Translations under genes and position numbers: made by a program
Notes under the pieces: model-generated
Told to the model about the DNA's origin: nothing
Seen by the model: only the letters and a program-made list of their open reading frames with translations
The model's database searches: none
Source: Liquidambar formosana
Lineage: Eukaryota; Streptophyta; Magnoliopsida; Saxifragales; Altingiaceae
Direction of reading: 5' to 3'
NCBI GenBank assembly: GCA_039720395.1
Contig: CM077826.1
Coordinates: 36,422,790-36,486,789, forward strand
DNA: 64,000 nucleotides
In this document: positions 11,917 through 25,534 of the stretch, one piece after another
Layout: each line of letters opens with the position of its first letter
How positions within the stretch are numbered: position 1 is the stretch's first letter

Positions 11917-12600
11917 CTAATTCACGTACTTGATGTCGAATTCATTGAGGAGAATTGACCATCGAGCAGTTCTGAATGACAATACTGGCCTTTCTACCAG
12001 GTACTTCAACGGGTCCATGCGACTTATCAAGAACACTTCGAAGGACATCATGTAGTGCCGGAGTTTCTGCGTCGCCCATACTAGTGCCACACAAGCCTTT
12101 TCAATTGCATTGTACTTCACTTCATAGTCTGTCATTTTCTTGCTTAGGTAATAAATGGCATTTTCCTTTGTAGACCCTTCAAGATATTGAGCTAACATAG
12201 CTCCCGTCGCGGTTTCGGTGACCGTTAAGTATAACAAAAGTGGCGCACCTTGCCGTGGGGGAACTAAGATTGGAGGATTGCTCAAGTATCTCTTAATGGT
12301 CTCAAAGGCCTCTTGGCATTCTTCATTCCATACTTTTGGCACACCTTTCTTAAGCAATTTGAAGATTGGTTCGCAAACCATGGTCAAGTTGGCAATGAAT
12401 CGGCTTATGTATTGAACTCTTCCCAGAAAACCCCGGATCTGCTTCTCAGTGCTAGGCGGCTCCATCTCCACAATAGCTTTTATCTTCCCTGGGTCCACTT
12501 CGATACCTCTCTGAGTGATCATAAACCCCAATAACTTGCCTGCAGTGACACCAAAAGCGCACTTCTGTGGGTTGAGACGGAGATTGTACTTTTTTGCTCG
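11917..12600 (-). pseudogene. RT thumb and first RNase H of element X pol
   Basis: Continues RT after the catalytic centre (LLGFMITQRGIEVDP-type segment, then RGFLGRVQYISRFIANL) and covers the first RNase H (LLLYLTVTETATGAML, YYLSKKMTDYEVKYNAIEK). It ends KYVN at a TAG (11917-11919). The frame is open again directly beyond, and the most likely ancestral codon is CAG, a C-to-T change in a CHG context. At the upstream end, near 12600, about two bases are missing relative to the homologous frame of element Z, shifting the frame. Confidence 0.88.
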
Positions 12601-13445
12601 CTAGGAATTTCTCTAGTGCCTTGAAATGCCCTTCTCTATCGACGGACTTCACGATCATATCATCGACATAAACCTCGACTTCCTTATGGATCATATCATG
12701 CAATAAGGTCGTAGCTACTCTTTGGTAAGTAGCCCCAGCGTTTCTTAAGCCAAAAGGCATTACCTTGTAACAGTACATTCCCCATTGCGTGATAAAGGCT
12801 GTTTTCTCCATGTCTTGAGGCGCCATCTTTATCTGGTTATACCCGGAGAATCCGTCCATGAAGGAGAGGAGTGCATGTCCCACTGTACTATCCACCAACA
12901 CGTCGATATGGGGTAAAGGAAAGTCATCCTTAGGGCTCGCGGCGTTGAGATCTCGAAAATCGACACACATCCTTACTTTCCCATCTTTTTTAGGCACAGG
13001 CACTATATTCGATAGCCACTCGGGGTACTCCACAACTTGGAGGAAACCCGCGTCTAGTTGTTTAGTTACCTCTTCTTTTACTTTTAGAGCCCATTCTGGT
13101 TTTAATCTTCTGAGTTTCTGCTTTACCGGCTTCTTTAAGGAATTAGTGGGGATATAGTGTTGCACAATATCGGAGTCGATGCCAGGCATGTCTTTATAAG
13201 ACCATGCAAAAGCCATAATGTTGGCTTTCAAGAGGGAGATCATCTTTTCTTTTTCAACGGGGGAGAGGGTTTTCCCAATTTTAACTATTCTTGGCAATTC
13301 ATTCGTCCCTAAGTTGATTGATTCCAATTCATCCATATTAGGTTCGGTGACGCCCCTTTTCCTTTGCTCAACGAGCTCCGGGGGGACATCGTTCCTAGGA
13401 TCTATATCCATGCCATAAATATCCATAGAGGAGAGAAAAGAGACA
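12601..13445 (-). pseudogene. Reverse transcriptase fingers/palm of element X, after the intron
   Basis: Begins at the acceptor at 13446/13445; the first ATG is at 13424-13426 (MDIYGMDIDP). RT blocks in order: KLRRLKPEWALKVKEEV, GFLQVVEYPEWLSNIVPVPKKDG, RMCVDFRDLNAASPKD, LSFMDGFSGYNQI, FGLRNAGATYQR, and the active site YVDDMIVKS near 12655-12670. All catalytic aspartates are visible. The frame breaks near 12600, just after the palm, by an apparent 2-bp deletion, so no functional polymerase can be made from this copy. Confidence 0.92.
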
Positions 13446-13616
13446 CTGCATATATAGAGAAAGAAAGCACACTTTATTGACTAGGAATAATGGGAATGAC
13501 ACACAAAAGAAAGAAGGAAAACAAACAAATCTGTATCAATACTATGACTCCACAAAGTGAGTAAAGTAGATACATCTTATTGAATTAGGGAAATATTACT
13601 AAACTAAGACACCTAC
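13446..13616 (-). other. Ogre-type intron between protease and RT of element X
   Basis: Minus-strand donor GTAGGT (from 13616) and acceptor ATATATGCAG (ending 13446), preceded by a pyrimidine-rich tract; 171 bp. The stop codon of the upstream gag-PR frame (TAG, 13613-13615) lies inside the intron, and the two sides join in the same phase. Element Z has the equivalent intron at 46584-46752 with the same donor and a TTTGCAG acceptor. Ogre/Tat elements are known to splice an intron here. Coordinates follow from consensus sites and frame; splicing is not shown directly. Confidence 0.75.
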
Positions 13617-15858
13617 AAGCTGCTATCAGGTAGGCTAAGGTCTTCTTCTTCATGGATCTCCGCAATGACACCACATTCAAGGTACCAATTCAGAAGTGGC
13701 ATGGTAGCATGGCTAATGGATGAACCCTGGAGCTCTTCAATGGTCGAGTCTTCCACGGTGAGGATCATGTCTTGGAACATTTCAGTCATAGCCCCCGCAT
13801 CAAGGTTCTCTGCCCAGTCTTCCTCTTTCAAGCTTCCATATAGATCTTGGATAGAGTGGTACCAACTTGTCAAACTTTGAGGATTCGGCCCTTCTGTGAA
13901 GTATCTATCACCAAAACTTTTATCTGCCACGGCTGGGTCAGAACTTGGATAAAAAGTATATGGGATGTACTACTTTATAGAAGAGTAATGGCGTGATGAT
14001 TCATTCAGCTCTTTCTCAATGCATTGGACATAATCAAACCCAGATAGCGGTATCGCTGCTGATTCAGGTTGTATCTCACATATAGGCACACCTGCGAGTT
14101 TCAATTCATAGTCCCCTTGAAGTGTTACTATGGCTCCTTCATAAGGAAACTTCACCTTTTGATGGAGTGAAGATGGCACAGCCCCAGTAGGATGGATCCA
14201 AGGTTGGCCCAACAACAAGTTGAAACATGACGGCACATCCAACACTTGGAATTCTACCCTAAATTCAGTGGGTCCCATGATAAGAGGCAAAGTAACTACC
14301 CCTATTACTTCTCGGCGGGTGTTGTCATAAGCTCTTACGGTCTGCCCAGATGGCGTGAAATCAGTGGGTCCCAAACCCAAAACAGTGGCAGTTTGGAGAG
14401 GACATACATTCAGTGCGGACCCATTGTCGATAAGAACGGTGGGAACCCTCTTCCCCATAGTGTCAACGGTCACATAGAGAGCTTGAGAATGGCTCGGCCC
14501 GCTTTTAGGTAGGTCTACATCGGTGAACACGATGGTTGAGTTCTTGGGAGTTGGATTCACCAAATGTACCAATCCCTCGGGGGATGTGTCAACAGGCACT
14601 TGTATCTGATTCAACAGTTTCAACACGGTCTGTCTGTGCTTATGCGAGGCCATGAGCAAGCCCCAAATAGTAATGTTGGCATTGGTCTTCTTCAGTTGCC
14701 TAAGCACTTCATCCTCTTCTTCTTGCAAGCTAGGACGCCTCTGCCCTTCCAAATCTTCCAACGGATTTTCAGATTCTAGGTGGGGGGGTTTGAAATGACG
14801 ACCCCCTCTGGTTATATGGTCCAACTCATCATCGCTAGCCCATATGTCATGGACTTCCTCAGAGTCATTCATCAAGTCATCCCATTCTATCATGTCGATG
14901 CTCTCCATCTCTGTCGGCAAGTCATCCCAACCTGAAGGGACTATCGGCTCATCTGATATAGGACTTGGGCTTGAGTACAGCACATAGTAATCATATTTCC
15001 CCGACGCTTCACCTAATAGGCCAACTTGAGGATCCCCTGCTTCATATCTTTCTTTCAGCTTTTGTTGGATAGATTTCTTTGGCAACAACAAAACCTTTTG
15101 GTTAATGAGGTCTTGGATGATCTTCTTTAGTATAGAACAAGCCTCGGTGTCATGGCCGGGTGCACGATGGTATTGGCAATATTGGTGAGGGGTTGATGGT
15201 CTTGGCTTTGGTGGAAGTGGCATGATAAGGCTGTTATTGCGGCAAATGGTGAAGAGATGGGTTAAGGTCATGGGGAGGGGAGTGTATTGTCTTATGGGAT
15301 GGCGAGGGCGAGAGGATTCAACCCCAATGGCATTTATGGTGTTAGGTGGGGGTGTGTTGTTGTGTGATGGGAGAGGATTACGGGTGACATTTGGACGGGT
15401 TGGTGGTGAAATGACCTGCTTGTCAATGAGGTCTTGGACTTGGTGGCGAAGGCGAATACAGCGATTGGTGGCATGGCCTTTGGATTGGTGGTACTTGCAG
15501 TACTCATTCTCATTGTAGCTCTTGGGTAAGGGATTTGGTGGAGGTCTTGGGTCGAGTGGCTTCAATAGGTCACGACTTATGAGCTTTTCAAGGACTCTTT
15601 CGAGTGGCATGAATAGGTCAGTGAATTGGCGAGGTGGGTTGACATCATTGAGAGAAAAGGGTTGGATTGGTTGAGTTATGGTGTTGACCTCGGCATTGTT
15701 CTTCCCAGTAAAGTTTGTCTTGCGACTCCTCACTTCCTCAGTCTTGATTGTCCCATCATTGATAGCATCTTCAACCTGCGTGCCAGCCCCAATGAGAGCT
15801 TTGAAATTTGGGAAATAGTGGGCAAATAGGTGCTTGTGATACACGGGCAGCAGGTTCT
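13617..15858 (-). pseudogene. Gag C-terminal half and aspartic protease of element X
   Basis: Open minus-strand frame continuing the gag at 33559, across the GTTCT duplication. Two zinc-knuckle-like motifs of the form C-x2-H-x4-H-x4-C (CKYHQSKGHATNRC and CQYHRAPGHDTEAC) are followed by an acidic linker. The retropepsin-like protease carries the active site VLIDNGSALNV near 14420-14450. An in-frame TAG at 13970-13972 breaks the frame before the PR-RT linker (to 13617). Compared with Z, X lacks roughly 80-100 residues here, including a G-patch-like segment. Residues upstream of 15858 in this frame (MLCIVRFMG...) are Copia LTR read-through. Confidence 0.88.
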
Positions 15859-17510
15859 TGTTGGGAATCGAACAAGAGGTAAAAATACAAAGGCGGAATA
15901 TAAAAATTTTTCCTACGATTCCCAATCCCATGAATCTAACTATGCATAACACAAAATCAAACCCTAACTACAAAGAGGGTTAGAACACTTACAGAATTTT
16001 TGTGTCTTCTCCTTTTTGCTCCAAGCTTTGATTCCGGACAGCTGTGAATGAGCAGCCCAAGTGTGCTGCCTCCAACGGTATCCACACCTAGCTAGAGCTT
16101 CAAGTCCTTTCCTCCTTTTCCTTGTTGTTGCTAGTGTAGGAGAAGAGAGGAGAGAGAGAGAGGGAGGCTGGAAATTTTGGCCAGCCCTTGGGGAGTTCAA
16201 CTTATGATGATGTCACACCTCATAGTGTGACTTATATAGTCCACACTAAGGGGGCCGGCCCTAGGGGGAAACCCTATTAGGGTTTTATGCAATTTCTCTA
16301 AATTGCACAATAACCCCTATAAATTATATCAAATATAAATGGGCCTCAAAGAACTATTCTTTATGCAATCATACCCTTTCTCTCATAGACTTTAAAGCTC
16401 ATCTTGCATGATCAGTGTGTGACCCATTGGGTTCACATCATTAAGTAGTAGGAATAGCACGAGGTGTGCACAATGGAACTCTTTCCATTTAGGGTCTAAT
16501 TGGAACTCCTTCCAATTTCCTAATTGATTATAACTCACTTATATCAATTAGGGCTTCTACTAACCATGAGTAACACCTAGCATATGGCTCATGGTGTGGT
16601 CCTTAATGAGGTGAATAGTCATTTACAAAGAACCCTTCTGTTATAGTTTATAGGTTACAATTGCATCCTTCCTTCAACACAATGTCTCCAATTGAACTAA
16701 TAGGACATGGAAGTCTGTCAAGTCCCTAGTTCAATTACTTTATACTCATTCATAGATATCAACTCATTGATGAACTCATGAAACTCTTTTCATATTCATC
16801 CTACCATGGCCATGGATTTAATGAGTTATATTATGAATGCTATATGAGACATTCTCTCTCTTTTTCCTGAGAGTGATGGATCCCTTGTTGATCACTCACA
16901 TGCCTTCATACACATAGCAGTAGGGCCAATGAACACCTTTGCAGACCCCTGAATAGGATCTGCACTTAGTGTTATCAAACTTCTAAAGCTATATGCATAA
17001 GGCAACTATGGTGTCTCAGGTCTAAGGATTACTTGTACCACTATAACAATGAGAAACTGATTGACAGGCAGGATAAAACTCCATTCAGTTTATCTCATAT
17101 CTTTGGTCACATTCAGTGTACCTATTCTTATAATAGGCACCCACTTGTTGGTTGTAGTGTCTCCACACAAATAGCTTGAGACTAGCTATCCTCCTATAGA
17201 GTCAACCTAACAAGTGCTAGTCCTATGGTTCATTACTGTCCATCATAGTGAACCTTCAACTAGGAATGCTTAAGGAGTTTAGTACAGAGATATATCTATA
17301 GTCTCAAAATTACAACTCTTTGTAATTCCATATTCTCAACTCTAACTCCATGGACATATTATGTAAATATAAATGATGCATATAAACATAATAGAATAAG
17401 CCCTTTTATTAAATCAATAATAAATGTGACATACATAAATGAAATCAAATGATTGTTCCTAATCCCTAAACAATCATCTCTATGATTGGCTCTAGGGCAT
17501 AATCCTAACA
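15859..17510 (-). repeat. Copia copy 2, left LTR (1652 bp)
   Basis: TG...CA ends. Carries private bases at 15880 (T), 15916 (C) and 16043 (T), where both other LTRs have G, T and G. Shares C at 17257 with the middle LTR. It contains GTCACAC-N6-GTGTGAC beside the minus-strand TATA (about 16214-16240). Confidence 0.95.
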
Positions 17511-20500
17511 ATCTCCCACTTGCACTAAAGCCAATCGACCATGTATCGCATACCTATCTTCTCAAGATGTTGGTCTTAGACATAACTAATTATGTTTTAA
17601 AGCTTTAGTCAGTAGGTCTACAAAAACTTATGTAGATAATATCTTTTGTAATGTATCTATTACCTCTTCCAATGATTCCTCTAATCACTTGGAATTGTCA
17701 CTCTATGAGTTTGGACTTTTGATGAGACCGTGATTCCTATACTTGAGCTATAGACCCATTGTTGTCACAAAACAAGGTGTGGGCAACTCAATGGAAGGAA
17801 CAACTCTAAGTTCTAAATGAACTTATAGATCCAAACAGTCTCCTAGACAATGCGACAATTAATTCACCCTTAATAATGGAATCCACTGTATCTTTCATAC
17901 AGTTCTTCCATTAAGTATTTCACCAACTAAAGTGAATATAAAATATACCCCATATGGATTATATCCAAATCCATATACCCATCTACTATGAGTTTATAAT
18001 TTCCATATACAATCCAATATTCCAAATTTGAATTGATTGATAACTATTTGTAACAATTACAACATAATAGGTATCAAGTTCAATACATAGTGTAGAATAA
18101 GGCTTCTTAACACTTTAAGAACCTTACTTGTGTCATCCTAGGGCATATGCCCTTGAATAATGAATTCTTATCTGAAGTAAATCAGACCTCCCTTAGAATT
18201 CTCCATGTTGAACTCCTTCAACATTTCAACTATGTTTAATGACTTGGAGATACTTAGCAATCTATATGATCTATCTCTATAGATCTTGTTGGATGCTTCT
18301 ACCAAATCTTTCATGAAGAAGTTTTTCTCAAAAACTAAAACTTCACATTAGATAACATTTATATATCATTCATAATGATTAGGATGTCATCTTATTGATA
18401 GGATAAAGAAAAACGATCGCACTCCCACTAACCTTTTATACACTCATGGTCCATCTATACAATGAGAGAAATCAAACAATTTGATTACTTCAACTTTATA
18501 GATGTTCTAATTATGAGAACCTTGTAGTCTATTAATAGACTTCTATAACTTACACACTTTTATGGTTTTTCACCATTTGATATAACATCTTTATATCCTT
18601 TTTGACATATCTCATATTCAAAATGTGTGTTTATAGATAACAAGATCCAAATGGATTTCAGCATAACTATTATCAAACAAGTTTCTTTATAGACAACTTT
18701 TTGCCTATGTTGAAAACATTCTTAAATAGCCAAGCCTTTTAGGTCTCTACCTATCCATATTGGATTTAATGACTCTTGGTCATTTCTCGAGTTGATGTGA
18801 AACATCGTCTAGTCATAATCAATAGGATTATCTTGATGATCTTTATCACCAAAGAACAATTCTTTTGCATTCTAGTAGAGATACAATATCTCTCTTATGT
18901 TAAGAAATATCCAATTTGATCTATGAAAAGATTGTAGTGTAGTTAAGGGTTTTTGTCTCAACAGAGACAAGGGTTGGATCTTTGTTCATTTGTGGCTTTA
19001 CAGACAATTCTATAAATTCTATCTACTTTTGCATCTTTCTTGAATGAACTCTTTCTCAAGAAAATCCAGCAAACATCCTAATGGACAACTTTTGTTCATT
19101 AGAGTAATAGAAATACTATCCCAACCACTTTTGGGATATACCACAATTCAACACTTACTTGACCTTATTTCCAGATTGTCTACATTATGTTTCTAGACAA
19201 ACGTAGCACAAGCCCAAGCCTTAACTTCTTTAAGTTGGGTTTCTTCCCATATCATATCTGATATAATTGGGACAAAACTGGAGTGAACCCTAAATTATCA
19301 ATATGTAGCAATTTTAAGGTATATCCTAGATGGATACATTAGTAAAACTCATCATGGATCAAACCATATCTTAATAGGGTTCAATTCGTTCTTTTAGATT
19401 CACCATTGAGCTATGGTATTCTAAGATGAGTCTACTGTAATTGAATGCATACTCCACATGACTATATACATCACAATGTATTAGTCAAATTATAAATGTA
19501 ACTCTTTCACTTCACCAAGTAAAAGATGGGTTTGGTCATCTCATAACCAAGTCATAATCGTTACATTTAAATGAGAGTCTCTACATCTCTTGTATTCTCA
19601 GAATACGTTACATTCGCTCTAATTAGTCATTTAAATTCAGAAATCAAATTTCTAGAATGTCTTAAATGACCTAGTTAAGAAATAAGTTCCCAAAATTAAT
19701 CTAGCAACTCTTGCTCTATTAAAATTTTTAAAGGTAACTTATTATCTACTTAACTTTCTGCTTCGATTTAGATTACACTAGAATCCAAAAACCAAGAAGC
19801 AGAACTAACCAACAATTTAGTTTAGAGCATGAACCAAAACTTCAAAAGTTTAGTTCTTCTAGGAAGACTGATACTTTATCAAGTTTCCTTTACAATACCT
19901 TATGTTTACTACAAAATAATTATATTTCTTTGTCTTTGACTTTTCAAGACTTGCTTTCCTCTATGCTTCCATTTTAAATCACATCTAGCTTCTCAAGCTA
20001 TTCTATGTGATTAATCATTTTTCAAAAGAATGATTATTAATAAACAACTTTTATTACATCCTAGTCCAGAAGAAGTCCTTTACAAGTACTATACTTTATA
20101 GTATTATTTTACTCACTATACAACCTTTGTATGTGACGTAGGACATCAAAGGCACTTGCATTGACTAATTTTGCTTTTGAAGCTCATTAGTCATCAATAC
20201 TATCATATAGCATGGCAACAAGATGCCAATTGCGCATAGTGTCTTTTTCTTCTTAGGATGTTTTATGGAGGGCCTTTAATAAAAGGCCTAATAGCATATA
20301 AACAATCTTTTGAAATTGAGAACAATTCTCAATTTCCTAAGTCAATCAAAGAAATCGGGTTTAGTCAAACTATCAATATCCTATATATTAGGAAATAGGG
20401 GTTTTGGGGTGAGTAATTAGGTAATCTACATAAACAGAGAATTAGATTTCATTTTTATCCATAATGATTGGGTCTTTAATCATATGGTACCTCCCACTAT

Positions 20501-23500
20501 TTTATCAAATTCCATACACCCTCTAATGGAATTCGGGAATCTCATTCCTAATGGGGATTGGGGTCCCACTGTGACCTAAAAGCCTCACATATTAGTTTCT
20601 TGGCTTCTAACCCACAATAAGAAGACAACTCTTTGTCTATTGCTTCATAAGCAAGTTCCAATCATTTTGCCTCTAGGGAACATACACCTCACATGTTAGT
20701 TTCTTGGAATACTTCCCTAGTTAAGTTAAACCCATCATTCACACAAGTATGTTTCGCCAAATATATACCTCACATGTTAGTTTCTTGGTATATACCAGTT
20801 TAGGCACCCCATGATATCTCATATGTGATAGTTTCAAGTAATGTCTTTAACATGGGTAGCTCCTACATGTCTGCAGCCAGGTACCCACATTAAGGGACGT
20901 TAGATGATCCTATAATGATGGAAGGCAATGAAGAATTCATTCCCTAATGACTTCTCCATTTTCAACTTAATATTAAATAAGAGGGGTTTTAAAGGGTCTC
21001 ATCAAATTAACATGCATCCTATGTATCAAAATTTAAACATATAAATTATGCTATTTATAATCATACATCTCATGCTATTATAAATCATACATCGCATGCT
21101 ATTATATATCAACATATATAAAGTACCATATTTTGATATTAGTCCCTAAGTGAATAGGTAACATATACCAAACTATGGTATTGGAGCTAATACAATTATC
21201 TCATAAATTTAAGCTCCCACTATGATGATTATGGACTTTGAGAGGATTCAATCCAAGCCAATAGATTGAATCCAAGGTCTAAGGTGGGTGTAGGTGATCG
21301 TAAAATAAACCATTCGTAACATGCATGCTTTCTTGAAACACTTCTCTAAGCTTTCAAGTCCTTCAATCTGCTTCCTTGGCTTGATGGTCTCCACCATTGG
21401 CTTGTTGGGCTCCATCATACTCCATTGGGTCCACCATGCTCCTTAGTGCGCTCTCGATTACATAACATTTACATAATTTATAGAAAGGGATACATAAGGG
21501 GAATGTGGGGTCCATAAGAGAATGATAGAGAGAGAGGGAAGGTGGCATGCAAGCCCCAAATAATAAATTACATCACCATAATAAAATTACAACTCTTGAA
21601 AAATTATTACAACCCATTCATAAGACGGCCAATCACAATTGGTTTAAGGGGTATAGTCCATAATCATCATCCAAACACATACATACAATCTCATTGCATA
21701 ATGTAAAGAAAAACTGTAAGCATTAAAACATATGGGCATTATGGTAATTCTCTTGAATGATTTACATTAATCTCATTAATGCACCCTAATCTTATTAGGT
21801 TTAAACAAAAATATCCAGAATTAAATAAAGTCTTAACATTTAAGACATTTAGTTTCAATTAATCAAATTCATAGAAACATATAAAGTTTCCTAAAATAAC
21901 TCTAATATCCAATATTAGGGTTTCCTTATTTAAACAAAACAATTTCATTTAATTAAGAATTTCCAGATTTTAATTTAATCCCCAATTGTATTTTAAACCA
22001 TTTAAAACATTATAAAATTAATCAATATTAATTAAATAATTAACATGGGAATTAAATAAAATCAATTAATGATGAATTAGTGTATTAAGGTTTCCTAAAA
22101 CCCTAAACCCTAAATGCATAACTCTAAACCCTAAATGCAAGCCCTAATCATTAAATGCCTTATGATTGGTCATTCAATAACCAATCATTAAAACCCTAGG
22201 TTCATATGGTATTTAATAAAAGGGATTAGGGTTTAATTAATGCCAAATAGGGTATTAATTACCCTTAATTAATTACACTAATTAGGGTTATCAAAACCCT
22301 AACCCTAGACATCATTAATGGTATTAATTATGCCCTAACAATTAATAACCATGATTGGTTATTTAATGACCAATCATTAACTCTTAATTAAGGTAATTAA
22401 TATTCCAATTAGGGTTTTAATTAATGCCATAATGAAATTAGGGTTTCATCATTAACTCAAAATTAGGGTTTCATCCTTAACTCTATGCAGCCGTCACTAC
22501 CAGAGGGCTGCCTGAGCTTGGCTAGGCTGCCATGGCCACCAACGACTGTGGGAGGCCATGGCCAGTCATGGGAGAACATCCTAGGGGTGTGGGACAAGCC
22601 TCTGGACATGTGAGAAGTGGTGGAAGTGGCTGCCATCATCAAGAACAATTAGGGTTTCCAAAACCCATTGCTGGAGCCATTGTTGCAGACCTTGAAGGTC
22701 ACAATAGCTTCTAAATCCTTATCAATTCGACTCCTCCATTGAAACCAGCTTTTGTATCATGTCCCTACATGAAATACTAACCTAATAGAAGAGGTTTGGA
22801 TGATCAAATCATCACCAATTGTTCTAAACAATTAAAACAACAGTAGGCTGCCCAGAATTTGACAGCACACTGTCCATGGTCAGAAATTGATTTAAAACCC
22901 AGCAAGATGAATGAATTAGGCTACCAAACGAATTTTCCCAGTATCCTACATGTCTTAGGAAACTAATGCAATTGGTTTCATGCAATTTGGAGTTCCCTAA
23001 CTCAAGTTCTAATCAAAACTCCATTGATGACTTTTCTGCAGAAAAATTCTGCTATGCTGTTTATGAAAATTTTTCAAACTTTTTGAATCTTTTTCCATCA
23101 AAACCTTTTTGAAACTTAAAGAAAATCATATACACATGATATATAATGATCCTATAATGATCTTCCATCATAAATACAGCAGCTTTAATTAGAATTAATT
23201 GCAAGAACCTTAGGGTTCTAAAACCCAGATTCAGCCTCCATGGTGTTCTTCTCCTTCTTCCTTCTGTTCTAGCATCTTAATCCAATTATGATGCATCTAA
23301 ATGCTTGGGAACCTTTCCCTACCATGTCTAGAACATAACCCAAGTGGTGGAAACCATTTCCATGCCTTTGATCTCCATCAATAACTCAAAGTTGTGGCTA
23401 TTGCATCATTCCCGAGCAAAACTGTCTTTCCAGACAGCCTGTAGTAAAAAATTCATAACTTTCACTACAGAACTCGGATTGACGCACCGTTTGTTGGGTT

Positions 23501-23882
23501 GGAAAGCTTATTCGAAGAGCTTTCTAACCATATATGGCTCGAAAATTTTGGAGAAGAACTCTGAATTCGGCATGCAAAACAAGATGACGGTTTTTCATGG
23601 CAACCATGAAAACTGTTCATAACAGTTTTATAAAACCTTAGTTTCCTTATTCTTCTTCTCCAAACTCAAACCCTATGCAACCTATTGCATCCATGGATAC
23701 ACTTAACCATCAATTAGAAGAGGAGTAGAAGAGAATTGACCTAGGGTTCCAAACCCTAGGTTCAGCCATGGAGGAAAACCAATTATGCAGAAAAATTTTC
23801 CAGATTTTTGAATCATTCAACTACACCATAACTACCAGCCCATATGTATTTTGTATTATGCATAACCTGGCTCTGATACCAC
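17511..23882 (-). pseudogene. Copia copy 2, first interior (6372 bp), decayed
   Basis: Polypurine tract CAAGTGGGAGAT (minus) adjoins the left LTR; primer site GTGGTATCAGAGCC adjoins the middle LTR. The Copia RNase H end is recognisable near 17585-17615 and an even more eroded RT active-site block near 18360-18410. It carries constant-loop hairpin copies at about 20577-20800, a telobox-rich stretch at about 22090-22460, and a segment at about 22520-22630 absent from copy 1. Short open frames (for example 21363-21548, 22463-22714, 23344-23622, 23768-24007) have no protein-family motif and I do not call them genes. Confidence 0.75.
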
Positions 23883-25534
23883 TGTTGGGAATCGAACAAG
23901 AGGGAAAAATACAAAGGCGGAATATAAAAATTTTTCCTATGATTCCCAATCCCATGAATCTAACTATGCATAACACAAAATCAAACCCTAACTACAAAGA
24001 GGGTTAGAACACTTACAGAATTTTTGTGTCTTCTCCTTTTTGCTCCAAGCTTTGATTCCGGACAGCGGTGAATGAGCAGCCCAAGTGTGCTGCCTCCAAC
24101 GGTATCCACACCTAGCTAGAGCTTCAAGTCCTTTCCTCCTTTTCCTTGTTGTTGCTAGTGTAGGAGAAGAGAGGAGAGAGAGAGAGGGAGGCTGGAAATT
24201 TTGGCCAGCCCTTGGGGAGTTCAACTTATGATGATGTCACACCTCATAGTGTGACTTATATAGTCCACACTAAGGGGGCCGGCCCTAGGGGGAAACCCTA
24301 TTAGGGTTTTATGCAATTTCTCTAAATTGCACAATAACCCCTATAAATTATATCAAATATAAATGGGCCTCAAAGAACTATTCTTTATGCAATCATACCC
24401 TTTCTCTCATAGACTTTAAAGCTCATCTTGCATGATCAGTGTGTGACCCATTGGGTTCACATCATTAAGTAGTAGGAATAGCACGAGGTGTGCACAATGG
24501 AACTCTTTCCATTTAGGGTCTAATTGGAACTCCTTCCAATTTCCTAATTGATTATAACTCACTTATATCAATTAGGGCTTCTACTAACCATGAGTAACAC
24601 CTAGCATATGGCTCATGGTGTGGTCCTTAATGAGGTGAATAGTCATTTACAAAGAACCCTTCTGTTATAGTTTATAGGTTACAATTGCATCCTTCCTTCA
24701 ACACAATGTCTCCAATTGAACTAATAGGACATGGAAGTCTGTCAAGTCCCTAGTTCAATTACTTTATACTCATTCATAGATATCAACTCATTGATGAACT
24801 CATGAAACTCTTTTCATATTCATCCTACCATGGCCATGGATTTAATGAGTTATATTATGAATGCTATATGAGACATTCTCTCTCTTTTTCCTGAGAGTGA
24901 TGGATCCCTTGTTGATCACTCACATGCCTTCATACACATAGCAGTAGGGCCAATGAACACCTTTGCAGACCCCTGAATAGGATCTGCACTTAGTGTTATC
25001 AAACTTCTAAAGCTATATGCATAAGGCAACTATGGTGTCTCAGGTCTAAGGATTACTTGTACCACTATAACAATGAGAAACTGATTGACAGGCAGGATAA
25101 AACTCCATTCAGTTTATATCATATCTTTGGTCACATTCAGTGTACCTATTCTTATAATAGGCACCCACTTGTTGGTTGTAGTGTCTCCACACAAATAGCT
25201 TGAGACTAGCTATCCTCCTATAGAGTCAACCTAACAAGTGCTAGTCCTATGGTTCATTACTGTCCATCATAGTGAACCTTCAACTAGGAATGCTTAAGGA
25301 GTTTAGTACAGAGATATATCTATAGTCTCAAAATTACAACTCTTTGTAATTCCATATTCTCAACTCTAACTCCATGGACATATTATGTAAATATAAATGA
25401 TGCATATAAACATAATAGAATAAGCCCTTTTATTAAATCAATAATAAATGTGACATACATAAATGAAATCAAATGATTGTTCCTAATCCCTAAACAATCA
25501 TCTCTATGATTGGCTCTAGGGCATAATCCTAACA
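23883..25534 (-). repeat. Copia copy 2, middle LTR, a recombinant of the outer two
   Basis: Matches the right LTR at the three diagnostic sites in its first 200 bp (23904 G, 23940 T, 24067 G) and the left LTR at 25281 (C; the right LTR has T at 33305). One private base: A at 25118. The exchange point therefore lies between 24067 and 25281. Confidence 0.93.

Noticed and set aside
10847..13418. Plus-strand frames opposite X gag-pol
   Set aside because: They are shadows of the minus-strand gag-pol frames, with no motif of their own.
15964..16200. 78-codon frame in Copia LTRs (also 23988-24224, 32012-32248)
   Set aside because: It lies wholly within the LTR, ends in a GA microsatellite, and is disrupted in the copy 1 and solo LTRs.
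22463..22714. Overlapping 61- and 60-codon frames on both strands (also 30487-30738)
   Set aside because: Both read the same GC-richer patch that is absent from copy 1; no motif, and neither frame is supported by a second, diverged copy.
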